Both the position numbers and the translations under genes were made by a program. The notes below the pieces were generated by a model. That model saw only the letters and a program-made list of their open reading frames with translations. It was not told the origin of the DNA and did not search any database. A DNA stretch of 64,000 nt from an uncultured Dehalococcoidia bacterium (GTDB taxonomy: Bacteria > Chloroflexota > Dehalococcoidia > Lucifugimonadales > CATOSD01). Shown in pieces: positions 18,400 through 26,478 of this stretch. The stretch is from assembly GCA_951812395.1 (NCBI GenBank), contig CATOSD010000001.1, positions 1,523,108 through 1,587,107 of the forward strand. Direction: 5' to 3'. Position 1 is the stretch's first letter. Every line of letters begins with the position of its first letter.

Positions 18400-19539
18400 C
18401 TATCCTTTCGGCATCAACTCAGTTACGTGATGGTCGTCGACTGCGGAGGCAATCCTGCTCATAAGCGCCTTGAACAGTGCCTGCCCCCTCTCGGTGTCAC
18501 GGTCCGCCGCCGCTGCCGCGATGACGCCTAGCATCAGGCAGGACAGCAGCGAGAGCCGGTAGTCCTCGACGCAGCGTTCCAGACCGTAATCCGCGACGCC
18601 GTTCTGTGCGAGTGTTGACACGTACAGGCCCAAGAGGTCCTGCTCCCACGACTTGCGGGTATCCGGGTTGAGACAGCCCGACAGAAACCAGGCGACGTCG
18701 AAAACGCCGCGGCCCCTGCGGAAGAGCTGCCAATCGACCACGGCAAACGCCGCTCCTCCCCGGACGCCGAAGAACATGTTGTCGAGCCGAAAGTCTCCGT
18801 GAACCAGTGTTTGCGGAGGTTGGGCGGTCACGCCTCTTACTGCCGCTACGTTTCTCCCAAGCCTTTCCGCTACATCCGGCAGTGGGCCGGGCAGCACGTC
18901 TCCCGTATCCGACTTCAGCCGTGCCCACGAACGCTGGTAGAGACGCTCGAATCCCGCGGTGTCGCGGTCTGGGCGCCTCATCCAGTCTAGTTCCGCAAGG
19001 CTCTCGGTCTCCCACCAGGCCGCGTGGAAGCGGGCAATCTCCGTCACGGCAAGCGCTGCCTCTTCCTCGGAGCACCCCGCAATCTGGTCTCCCGCACGGG
19101 CCGGAGCGAGGTCCTCCAACAAAAGAACGAAGTCGCCGGTGTCCGAATCGAACGAACTGTAGTACGGCCGGGGAGTCCTCAACTCGATCAGGGAGGATAT
19201 CCGTTCGTAGAACCGCACTTCACTCTCGTAAATGCCATTTGCGCGTGCTACGCCCCGCATGACACGATTCTCGGTGGGCAGCTTGACGATCAGTGAGTGG
19301 GGAGCGCCTGGCTCAGGAGCTGTATACCGCACACTCAGCCGGGCCAGCGTTCCGGCGAATCCCCGCCCTTCTGTCATATTCGCGGCGTCAATCGACGCGA
19401 CTGTCGCGTCCCCTAACGCTCCCGTCGAGCGCAGCGCCGCGGTCAGCCATTCGGGGGTGACGTCCTCCAGTCCCGCCGGGACTCTGGGGTTGGGCGGGAA
19501 GCCTTCGAATGTGCTGGGGCGGCTCAACTCACTCGACAC
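18400..19539 (-). CDS. APH/EcKinase-like phosphotransferase
   Basis: The 379-residue kinase-fold protein has an N-lobe ending around SLIVKLPTEN. The Brenner motif is LVHGDFRLDNMFF (catalytic Asp and Asn), and the metal-binding Asp is in AVVDWQLFRRGRG. It resembles aminoglycoside/choline-kinase-like and ecdysteroid-kinase-like proteins, which in bacteria often sit beside acyl-CoA dehydrogenases, as here (4 bp gap). It may phosphorylate a small hydroxylated metabolite; antibiotic resistance is not implied. It lies 7 bp downstream of argG. Confidence 0.82.
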   Translation of the reverse strand: MSSELSRPSTFEGFPPNPRVPAGLEDVTPEWLTAALRSTGALGDATVASIDAANMTEGRGFAGTLARLSVRYTAPEPGAPHSLIVKLPTENRVMRGVARANGIYESEVRFYERISSLIELRTPRPYYSSFDSDTGDFVLLLEDLAPARAGDQIAGCSEEEAALAVTEIARFHAAWWETESLAELDWMRRPDRDTAGFERLYQRSWARLKSDTGDVLPGPLPDVAERLGRNVAAVRGVTAQPPQTLVHGDFRLDNMFFGVRGGAAFAVVDWQLFRRGRGVFDVAWFLSGCLNPDTRKSWEQDLLGLYVSTLAQNGVADYGLERCVEDYRLSLLSCLMLGVIAAAAADRDTERGQALFKALMSRIASAVDDHHVTELMPKG

Positions 19540-19546
19540 GGACGGT

Positions 19547-20809
19547 CTACCTGCCCAGCCTGGGGTACTGCTTCACGCCCACGTTCTTGGCCGACACCCC
19601 CAGCACCTTCAGGAACCCCTCGGCATCCACGTGGTCGTAACTGCCCATGGCCTCCATCGACGAGTCGTCGGTGTACAGTGAGTGGGGCATGGCCTCCGGT
19701 GTGTCCTCGGCTGTCTCGAAGAAAACTCCGCCCCTGTACAGGCGCACCGAAATCGTGCCGGTGGCCAACCGGCGCATCGGCTCCAGCCCCGCCAGCGCGG
19801 CAGTGGTCGCCAGGTCCAGCCAGTAGCCCTGGTATATCTGCAGGCTTATGGTGCGAGAGAGCAACTCGAACAGCTCGCGGGCGCGCCTGTCGAGCACGAA
19901 CTGCAACAGGTACTCGTAACTGCGGCCCAGCAACTCCATGCCGGGCGCTTCGTACAGCCCGCGCGACTTGACGCCGACGAAGCGGTTCTCTACGACATGC
20001 GTTCCGATGCCCACCCCGTGCCTTCCGGCGACGTCGTTGGCTCGCTCGAACATGGCCACCAACCCCAGCCGCTCGCCGTTCAGCGCGACGGGGACTCCCT
20101 CCTCCCAACGCACCGTCACCACCTCCGGCCGGTCGGGCGCGTCCCAGGGCCAGACGCCCATGCCGGGCTCCACGAAGCCGGGCGCGATCCGGACGTCCTC
20201 GAGGTCGCCGGCCTCGTGGGTGAGGCCAAGGAAGTTGGCGTCGGTCGAGTAGCGTGACTCGCGCGAGGGCCGGATGGGCAGGCCGTTGGACTCGCAATAC
20301 TCGATCATCTGCTGGCGGCCGGGAAATCGCTCGACGAACTCGGGGTCGCGCCAGGGCGCGTAGACTTCCAGGTCAGGGTTGAGCACGTTGGAGGCAAGAT
20401 GGAAGCGCACCTGGTCGTTGCCGCGGCCGGTCGCTCCGTGGAAGAGGACGCCGATGTCCTCGCGCTCCAGTTCGCCCAGCATGGCCGCCACGGTGACCGG
20501 GCGAGCGATCCCGGTGGTGTTCCAGTAGCCGCCCTCGTAGCGCGCCTGCGCCTGTATGACTTTCAGGCCGGCTTCGGCCAGGGCTTCCTGCCCCGGCACG
20601 ATGGCGGCGGACTCCGCTCCGCAGCCCAGCATCCTGTCGCGCACGGCGTCGAGATTCTCCTCGTCGGGCTGGCCCAGGTCCACCGTGTAGCAGCGGACTG
20701 CGAAACCCTTTTCGCTAAGCCAGTGCGTCACGGTGCAGCTATCGAGGCCGCCGGAGACGGCCCCCCCGACGGTTCCCAAGCCCTTGTCTTGTAGTTCGCG
20801 CCAGTTCAT
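19547..20809 (-). CDS. argG: Argininosuccinate synthase
   Basis: The 420-residue N-type ATP pyrophosphatase has the PP-loop AVSGGLDSCTVTHWL at about 17-31 and GRGNDQVRFHL. The family motif ESRYSTDANFLGLTHEAGDLED is also present. The longer, E. coli-like (type 2) ArgG architecture fits. It condenses citrulline and aspartate. A GGGAG Shine-Dalgarno precedes the ATG. argH, the next pathway enzyme, is in the same gene block. Confidence 0.96.
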   Translation of the reverse strand: MNWRELQDKGLGTVGGAVSGGLDSCTVTHWLSEKGFAVRCYTVDLGQPDEENLDAVRDRMLGCGAESAAIVPGQEALAEAGLKVIQAQARYEGGYWNTTGIARPVTVAAMLGELEREDIGVLFHGATGRGNDQVRFHLASNVLNPDLEVYAPWRDPEFVERFPGRQQMIEYCESNGLPIRPSRESRYSTDANFLGLTHEAGDLEDVRIAPGFVEPGMGVWPWDAPDRPEVVTVRWEEGVPVALNGERLGLVAMFERANDVAGRHGVGIGTHVVENRFVGVKSRGLYEAPGMELLGRSYEYLLQFVLDRRARELFELLSRTISLQIYQGYWLDLATTAALAGLEPMRRLATGTISVRLYRGGVFFETAEDTPEAMPHSLYTDDSSMEAMGSYDHVDAEGFLKVLGVSAKNVGVKQYPRLGR

Positions 20810-20883
20810 TTATCTGCTCCCAATTGAGTTGTTCGGAGGCGATGCGCACGGCCCGCCCCTCGCGACTCCGCTCTCGGCCGGGC

Positions 20884-23469
20884 CTATCCCTTTTGCCGGG
20901 CCTGCTCCTGGAATTCGTACAGTTTGTTGATGGCCTCGATTGGAGTAAGCGAGTCTACGTCGAGCGCGAGCAACTCCTCAAGGACCGGTGGCGAGGTCGC
21001 CAGCAGCGCCAGTTGGCGCGGCCCGGGTTCGCGTTTGGCGTACCCCTTGCGGTCCGCCGCGCCGGCGCGGCGGTCGGCGCTCTCCAGCTCCCGCAGCAGT
21101 TCCCACGCGCGGTTGACGACCCCGCCCGGCAGGCCGGCCAGGCGCGCCACGTGCACGCCGTAGCTCTTGTCCGCGCCCCCGGGCACGATGCGACGCAGGA
21201 ACACAACCTCGCCCCTGTCCTCGGACACCGCCACGTTGTAGTTTCGCGTGCGTGGCAGCGACTCCGCGAGCTGGGTCAGTTCGTGGTAGTGCGTGGCGAA
21301 CAGAGTTTTGCATCCAAGCCGAGGGTGGCTGTGGATAAACTCGGCCACCGCGCGCGCAATGGCCAGTCCGTCATAGGTGCTGGTGCCGCGCCCGATCTCG
21401 TCCAGAATGATAAACGAGCGCGGCGTGGCGTGGTTGAGGATTGACGCCGTCTCCAGCATCTCCACCATGAAGGTGGATTGGCCCTTCGCGAGGTCGTCCT
21501 GCAAGCCCACGCGGGTGAAGATGCGGTCCACCAAGCCAATAGTAGCGGACTCCGCGGGCACGAAGCTGCCGATCTGGGCCATGAGCGCGATGATCGCGCC
21601 TTGGCGTATGTACGTGGACTTTCCGGCCATGTTCGGACCGGTCAGAATCACCAACGCCTCGTCGCTGTTGGACAGCCGCATGTCGTTGGGCACGAACGCG
21701 CCCGGCGGCATTGTGCGCTCGACGACCGGGTGGCGGCCCTGTCGTATGTCCAGGATGTCGCCGTCGTTCAGCTCGGGGCGCGCGTAGCCGTGCCGCGAGG
21801 CGACGTCGGCCAGCGAACAGTAGACGTCGACCTCGGCCATGCCCGCGGCCGTGCGCAGAATTGCGGCGCCCGCGTCGGCGACCTGTCGACACACCTGCCT
21901 GAACAGCGAGTTTTCCAGGTCCCCGATCTTCTCCTGGGCATTGAGGATGAGCGATTCGTACTCCTTCATCTCCGGAGTGATGAACCGCTCGCCGCCGACC
22001 AGGGTCTGCCGCCTCACGTAATTGTCAGGCACCTGGGAAAGGTTCGGCTTGCTGACTTCGATATAGTAACCGAACACCCTGTTATACCCGACCTTGAGCG
22101 ACTTTACACCGGTGCGCTCTCGCTCGGTACGCTCGAGCCCGGCGATGTAGTCCTGGGCCGTGCGAGACGCGCCCCTGAGCTCGTCCAGCTCAGGGGAGAA
22201 ACCAGGCCGGACTACCCTGCCGTCGCCCGGCGTGGGCGCTGGGTCGTCGTCGATCGCCGCCCTCACCAGCTCCGACACCTCCCGGTTGTCCGCTATCTTG
22301 CGCGCGACGCCGTCGACCAGCTTCGCGTCGTCGTCCTCGCGCAACACCGCCCGAATCCTGGGCGCTGCCTCCAGACTGGCGGCAATCGACACCAGGTCAC
22401 GAGGCGACGCACTGAGGCCGCGAACGCGATTGACCAGCCGCTCGAGATCGGCCACGTCCTCCAGCACTACAGCCACACGCTCCCTTCGCAACGCGCTTCG
22501 GTGCGCCCACGACACCGCGTCCTGCCGTCCGCGGAGCTCCTCCAGGTCCAGCAGCGGCTGGCCAATCCAGCGCCGCAGCAGGCGGCCGCCCATGGCGGTC
22601 TTCGTGCGGTCCAGCACCGAGAAGAGCGACGCGCCGGACTCGCCCCAGCGTCCGCTCTCGAACAACTCCAGGCTGCGGCGGGTCTGCGTGTCGAGCGTCA
22701 TGTAGGACGAAGTGGAGTAGGTGTAGAGCGACGTTATCTGGCCAAGGGAGTCGCGCCGCGTCGCTACGAGGTAGTCGATCACGGCTCCGGCGGCCCTTAC
22801 GGCGAGAGGCAATCCGTCGCAGCCGAACGCCTCGAGTGAGGCGACGCCGAAGTGGCTGAGCAGCGCGTCTCTCGCCCACTCCGGATGAAACGCGCCGGGT
22901 GGGACCTCTGTCACGTCCGTCTCAGGCTCCGCCGGCGGCGCGTCCTCACCCTCCGGGATGAGCAGCTCGGCGGGCGCCAGGCGGCTAAGCTCTACGCCGA
23001 GCTGTGCCAATGGCATCTGCGTCGTGGCGAACTCGCTCGTGGATATGTCGACGTAGGCCACGGCGGCCTGGTCTCCCTGCGCAATCGCAGCCGCAAGGTA
23101 GTTGTTGGTGTCCGCCGTAAGCAGCGAGTCTTCCAGCACCGTTCCCGGCGTCACCACACGGACAACCTCGCGGTCCACCAGGCCGCGGGAAGTTGCGGGA
23201 TCGCTGGTCTGCTCGCAGATCGCTACCTTGTAGCCTTTGCGTATCAGCCGCGCCAGGTGAGGCTCCAGGGAGTGGTAGGGAATGCCGGCCAGGGGGACTC
23301 TCTGGCCACGCCCCATCTCGCGGGACGTGAGAGCGATCTCGAGTTCCTTGGAGATTATGCGGGCGTCATCATCGAAGGTCTCGTAGAAGTCCCCCATGCG
23401 GAACAGCAGGATCTCGTCCTCGTGTTCCCTCTTGATGCGCAGGTACTGGCGCCTTGCCGGTGTGGTCAT
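20884..23469 (-). CDS. mutS: DNA mismatch repair protein MutS
   Basis: The 861-residue protein has an N-terminal mismatch-recognition domain (TPARRQYLRIKREHEDEILL, then FRMGDFYETFDDDA with the Phe-x-Glu). It also has connector, lever and clamp domains, Walker A GPNMAGKSTYIRQ at about 610, Walker B/signature DEIGRGTSTYDGLAIARAVAEF at about 688, and a C-terminal LxxL tail. It recognises mismatches with MutL, which is not in the window. It starts 36 bp after the ferredoxin-NADP reductase stop, and argG follows after about 74 bp. Confidence 0.97.
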   Translation of the reverse strand: MTTPARRQYLRIKREHEDEILLFRMGDFYETFDDDARIISKELEIALTSREMGRGQRVPLAGIPYHSLEPHLARLIRKGYKVAICEQTSDPATSRGLVDREVVRVVTPGTVLEDSLLTADTNNYLAAAIAQGDQAAVAYVDISTSEFATTQMPLAQLGVELSRLAPAELLIPEGEDAPPAEPETDVTEVPPGAFHPEWARDALLSHFGVASLEAFGCDGLPLAVRAAGAVIDYLVATRRDSLGQITSLYTYSTSSYMTLDTQTRRSLELFESGRWGESGASLFSVLDRTKTAMGGRLLRRWIGQPLLDLEELRGRQDAVSWAHRSALRRERVAVVLEDVADLERLVNRVRGLSASPRDLVSIAASLEAAPRIRAVLREDDDAKLVDGVARKIADNREVSELVRAAIDDDPAPTPGDGRVVRPGFSPELDELRGASRTAQDYIAGLERTERERTGVKSLKVGYNRVFGYYIEVSKPNLSQVPDNYVRRQTLVGGERFITPEMKEYESLILNAQEKIGDLENSLFRQVCRQVADAGAAILRTAAGMAEVDVYCSLADVASRHGYARPELNDGDILDIRQGRHPVVERTMPPGAFVPNDMRLSNSDEALVILTGPNMAGKSTYIRQGAIIALMAQIGSFVPAESATIGLVDRIFTRVGLQDDLAKGQSTFMVEMLETASILNHATPRSFIILDEIGRGTSTYDGLAIARAVAEFIHSHPRLGCKTLFATHYHELTQLAESLPRTRNYNVAVSEDRGEVVFLRRIVPGGADKSYGVHVARLAGLPGGVVNRAWELLRELESADRRAGAADRKGYAKREPGPRQLALLATSPPVLEELLALDVDSLTPIEAINKLYEFQEQARQKG

Positions 23470-23505
23470 GTCGCCTGGCGAGCAGAGAGACGCCGTTTCC
23501 GGTGT

Positions 23506-24255
23506 CTAGTCCTCTTTCCAGAACCGTTCCTCCTTCACCTCGTATCCCTCCGGCAGCATAATCTCCTTTACCGACTCGATCATGCCGGGGTGGCCGCAGG
23601 CGTAGACCAGCGTGTTTTCCGGGCCGAGTCCGAACTCGGCCACGTACTTGTCGAGCAGCGTGTTGACGCGTCCGGCCTCGCCCTTCCACTCGCCGTTGAG
23701 TGGGTCGTTGGGGCGGCTGACGGTTGGCACGAAGGTCACCAGATCGGGGTGTTCGGCCTCCAGACGCCGCAACTCGCCGTCGTAGATGAACTCGTCGTGG
23801 TAGCTCGCGCCCATCAACACGAAGAAGCGATGGCCGCTCATGCCGTCGTGCAAGTACTGGCGCAAGAAACTGACGTAGGGCACCACGCCGGTTACGGTTG
23901 CCACCAGGAGTTGCGAAGAGTATTTGGGGTCGAAGGTGAAGATGCCCTTGGGGCGCGGCCTGATCGTTACGGAGTCGCCAACCTCAAGCTCCCAGAGCTT
24001 GGGCGTGAGCACGCCTCCCTCTTCGGGGTGGACGAGCTCGACGAACAATTCCAACGAGTCCTCGTAAGGCGCGGACGAGATTGAGTAGGCGCGTTCGATG
24101 CCGTCGATGCCGATTGTGCAGTACTGGCCCGCTTTGAAGGTGTAGCCCTCGGGCTTCTCTACCCACATGAGCATTAGGTCCGGTGTGTAGTCCTCCCTCT
24201 TCAGCACTTTAACCTTGGAGAGCTTGACCTGTCTGAACCTTCTGAGCGTTGTCAA
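23506..24255 (-). CDS. Ferredoxin/flavodoxin-NADP reductase
   Basis: The 249-residue flavoenzyme has the FAD-binding RAYSISSAP motif at about 55. The NADP region is VTGVVPYVSFLRQYL, with LVYACGHPGMI near the C-terminus and an aromatic residue close to the end (RFWKED), as in Fpr. It moves electrons between NADPH and ferredoxin. It lies downstream of the zinc-ribbon and NuoEF/oxidoreductase genes on the same strand, consistent with an electron-transfer block. Confidence 0.92.
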   Translation of the reverse strand: MTTLRRFRQVKLSKVKVLKREDYTPDLMLMWVEKPEGYTFKAGQYCTIGIDGIERAYSISSAPYEDSLELFVELVHPEEGGVLTPKLWELEVGDSVTIRPRPKGIFTFDPKYSSQLLVATVTGVVPYVSFLRQYLHDGMSGHRFFVLMGASYHDEFIYDGELRRLEAEHPDLVTFVPTVSRPNDPLNGEWKGEAGRVNTLLDKYVAEFGLGPENTLVYACGHPGMIESVKEIMLPEGYEVKEERFWKED

Positions 24256-24334
24256 ATTCCAACACCTCCTGCCATCTATCTTGCCACAAACCGGCCTGGC
24301 ATTGAAAGCCGGAAGGCGGTCTTGAGGCGGGTTT

Positions 24335-25448
24335 TCAGCCCCGCTCGATCTCCGATTGCAACTGGGGCAGGTCGTACCCCTCGCTCCTGGCGCGAAGGTC
24401 GAAGTAGGTGAGCGTGCCGCCGATGGTTATCAGCGGTGTAGCGAAAGAGGCAGCCACTGCCCAAGCGATGTTCAGCATCATGGCGTCCTCCGGCGAGAGC
24501 ACCATCGCCGGCACGATGAACACCACGTGAATGAGCGCCGCCACCGCTAAGAACAGCACGCCTATGACGACGACCCGAACGATGTGTCCCCTCACAAGTT
24601 GCCGGCTGCGGCCCAAAGCGAACAGCGGGTTGAGCCGCTCTATCGCCACCGCGTGGGGCGCGAAAAACAGCGTCGCCAGAAAGTACAAAAACAGTGGGAA
24701 TCCGATGAGCACCGCCATGAGAATGACCGACGCCACCAGCGAGAACCCAATTATCAGTTGCACCAGCAACATCGGCAACGCTACCTGCGAGGCTTCCACC
24801 AGGCATCGCGAGAATCGCACTCGCCCGTCCAACCGCAGGTTGGCCACGGCGAGGATCGCGGCGGCGGTCGCGGCCACGAACAGCAGCAGGCTGAACACCA
24901 ACGAGAAGATGCCCGCCACGGACGGGTCCTCAACGTCCAGGGGCGAGATTATCAGCGGCGCCTGTGGAAGCGCGCCCAGCGGGAAAAACACCCAGAACCG
25001 CCTGGCGTACATGTTGCGGGCCCTCAGCAGCAGCTCCCCGACGGTGGAGGTCGGTATCTCGCTGCCCCGCGAGCCTGGCGCCCGCGGCGCCGACCAGGAC
25101 GACGGCTTCGCGTTCGCGCTGTTCGTCCACGCCGCGGTCAGGTGGTTCCTCCTCCCGGGTGGGCGTTTCTTCCGCGTCGTATGAGGGCGTTTCCTCAACC
25201 CGCGAGCGCGATTCTTCCACGTCGTCAGCACGCGGCTCCTCTTCCTGTGAGGGAACCGGCTCGGTGTCACCTCCGTCTTCCGTGAACGGCGCGCGCGTCA
25301 CGCCGTACGCCTTGCGTATGTCTATGGGCGCTGGACGCGGCGGCGTATGGCTTACACTGCCGTGGAGCCGCCGCAACTCCGCGCCGCAGTCGGCGCAGAA
25401 CCTGGCGTCGTTGTCATAAGCGTGTCCACAGACTTCGCAGTTCAACAA
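24335..25448 (-). pseudogene. Zinc-ribbon plus polytopic membrane protein, frameshifted
   Basis: The frame from 25448 gives a zinc ribbon (CEVCGHAYDNDARFCADCG) and an acidic Glu-rich linker. The frame ending at 24335 gives the membrane domain (about six hydrophobic segments, ending GGTLTYFDLRARSEGYDLPQL). The intact neighbour at 25464-26435 fuses the same two parts, and its membrane part also ends in TLIYFDLRVRREGFDL. A single frameshift at about 25065-25140 therefore explains the split. It could be real decay or a sequence error in GC-rich codons. The function is unknown; the domain resembles glycerophosphodiester-phosphodiesterase-type membrane domains, with no catalytic site seen. Confidence 0.72.
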
Positions 25449-25463
25449 TCTACACGCGCCGCG

Positions 25464-26435
25464 TTACACCCTGGAAGTCTCAGCGGCCAAAACCTCCAGG
25501 TCGAAGCCCTCTCTGCGAACGCGAAGATCAAAATAGATCAGTGTGCCGGCAATGTACGCGAACGGGGTGACTACGATGGTCGCCAAGGCCCCAGCGATAG
25601 CACCCACGACCGTACCGCCCTGCTCACCTGCCGCGATGGCCCCCGCGATGGCGCCTATGATGCCGACCGGAATCGCGATGACCATGATTGCCACGGTTGC
25701 GATGATTGCGAAGACCAACCCAATGCCAAAGACCCGCCACCAGTTCCCTGTAACGAGGTTCCAACTTCGGCCCAGCCCGGCAATCGGCCCCTTGCCCTCG
25801 ATCACGACCGCGTGGACGGCGCAGAACCACCTGACACTGAGCCAGACGGCGATCACGATTCCGACCAGGGTCAGCAGCCCGCCGATGAGAATCAATGCGC
25901 CACCCACGGTGTCTCCAGGCCCGCCCCCATCCGCAAACAAAGCCAGGATTCCCAAGGCCAATGTCGCGGCGCCTGCGACGAGTAGAGCACCGACGACGAT
26001 GGTGAAGATAATCGCCTGAGCTATGAGAAAGATTCCGACCTGAAAAGCATGCGACAGGCAGTCCATCACATCCACACTGCCGCGTGTGTAGTGTCGCGTC
26101 ACGCCGAAGATCAACGACCCCACGGCAATGACCGACAGGACCACTCCGGCCAGTGTGAGGAGAAAGCTGAACCCCTGGGCCGCACCGTTTTCTGACGCCT
26201 GGAAGATGCTGCTGAGGACGAATGCGACCTGCGGAATGGCGGCTATCACTATGAAGGGCAGGAAGTTCGCGCGATAAACCCGGAAGGCCTCGTCCAGGAA
26301 CTCGCCCAGACCCCTGGTGCGTATGGTCCCGCCGCCGCTCGCCGATGCCGCGCCAACTGCGCCAAGCTCCACGCCGCAGGCCGCGCAGTACCTTGCGTTC
26401 TCGTCGTTCGTGCGTCCGCAGTTTTCGCAATCCAT
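25464..26435 (-). CDS. Zinc-ribbon membrane protein (intact paralogue)
   Basis: The 323-residue protein starts with a double-CxxC zinc ribbon (CENCGRTNDENARYCAACG). A short Gly/Ser linker follows, then an amphipathic start (LGEFLDEAFRVYRANFLPF) and about six hydrophobic Gly/Ala/Ile-rich segments. The C-terminus reads GTLIYFDLRVRREGFDLEVL. It is a tandem duplicate of the frameshifted gene 15 bp downstream. It is an integral membrane protein of unknown function, 43 bp downstream of the molybdopterin oxidoreductase gene. Confidence 0.8.
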   Translation of the reverse strand: MDCENCGRTNDENARYCAACGVELGAVGAASASGGGTIRTRGLGEFLDEAFRVYRANFLPFIVIAAIPQVAFVLSSIFQASENGAAQGFSFLLTLAGVVLSVIAVGSLIFGVTRHYTRGSVDVMDCLSHAFQVGIFLIAQAIIFTIVVGALLVAGAATLALGILALFADGGGPGDTVGGALILIGGLLTLVGIVIAVWLSVRWFCAVHAVVIEGKGPIAGLGRSWNLVTGNWWRVFGIGLVFAIIATVAIMVIAIPVGIIGAIAGAIAAGEQGGTVVGAIAGALATIVVTPFAYIAGTLIYFDLRVRREGFDLEVLAAETSRV

Positions 26436-26478
26436 GATGTGTCGCCCCCCGGTTGCGGGATGGAGTCCCGGCTTCGCG

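Noticed and set aside
18400..19539. Aminoglycoside resistance gene
   Set aside because: The kinase motifs are generic, and the context with acyl-CoA dehydrogenase points to metabolism rather than resistance.
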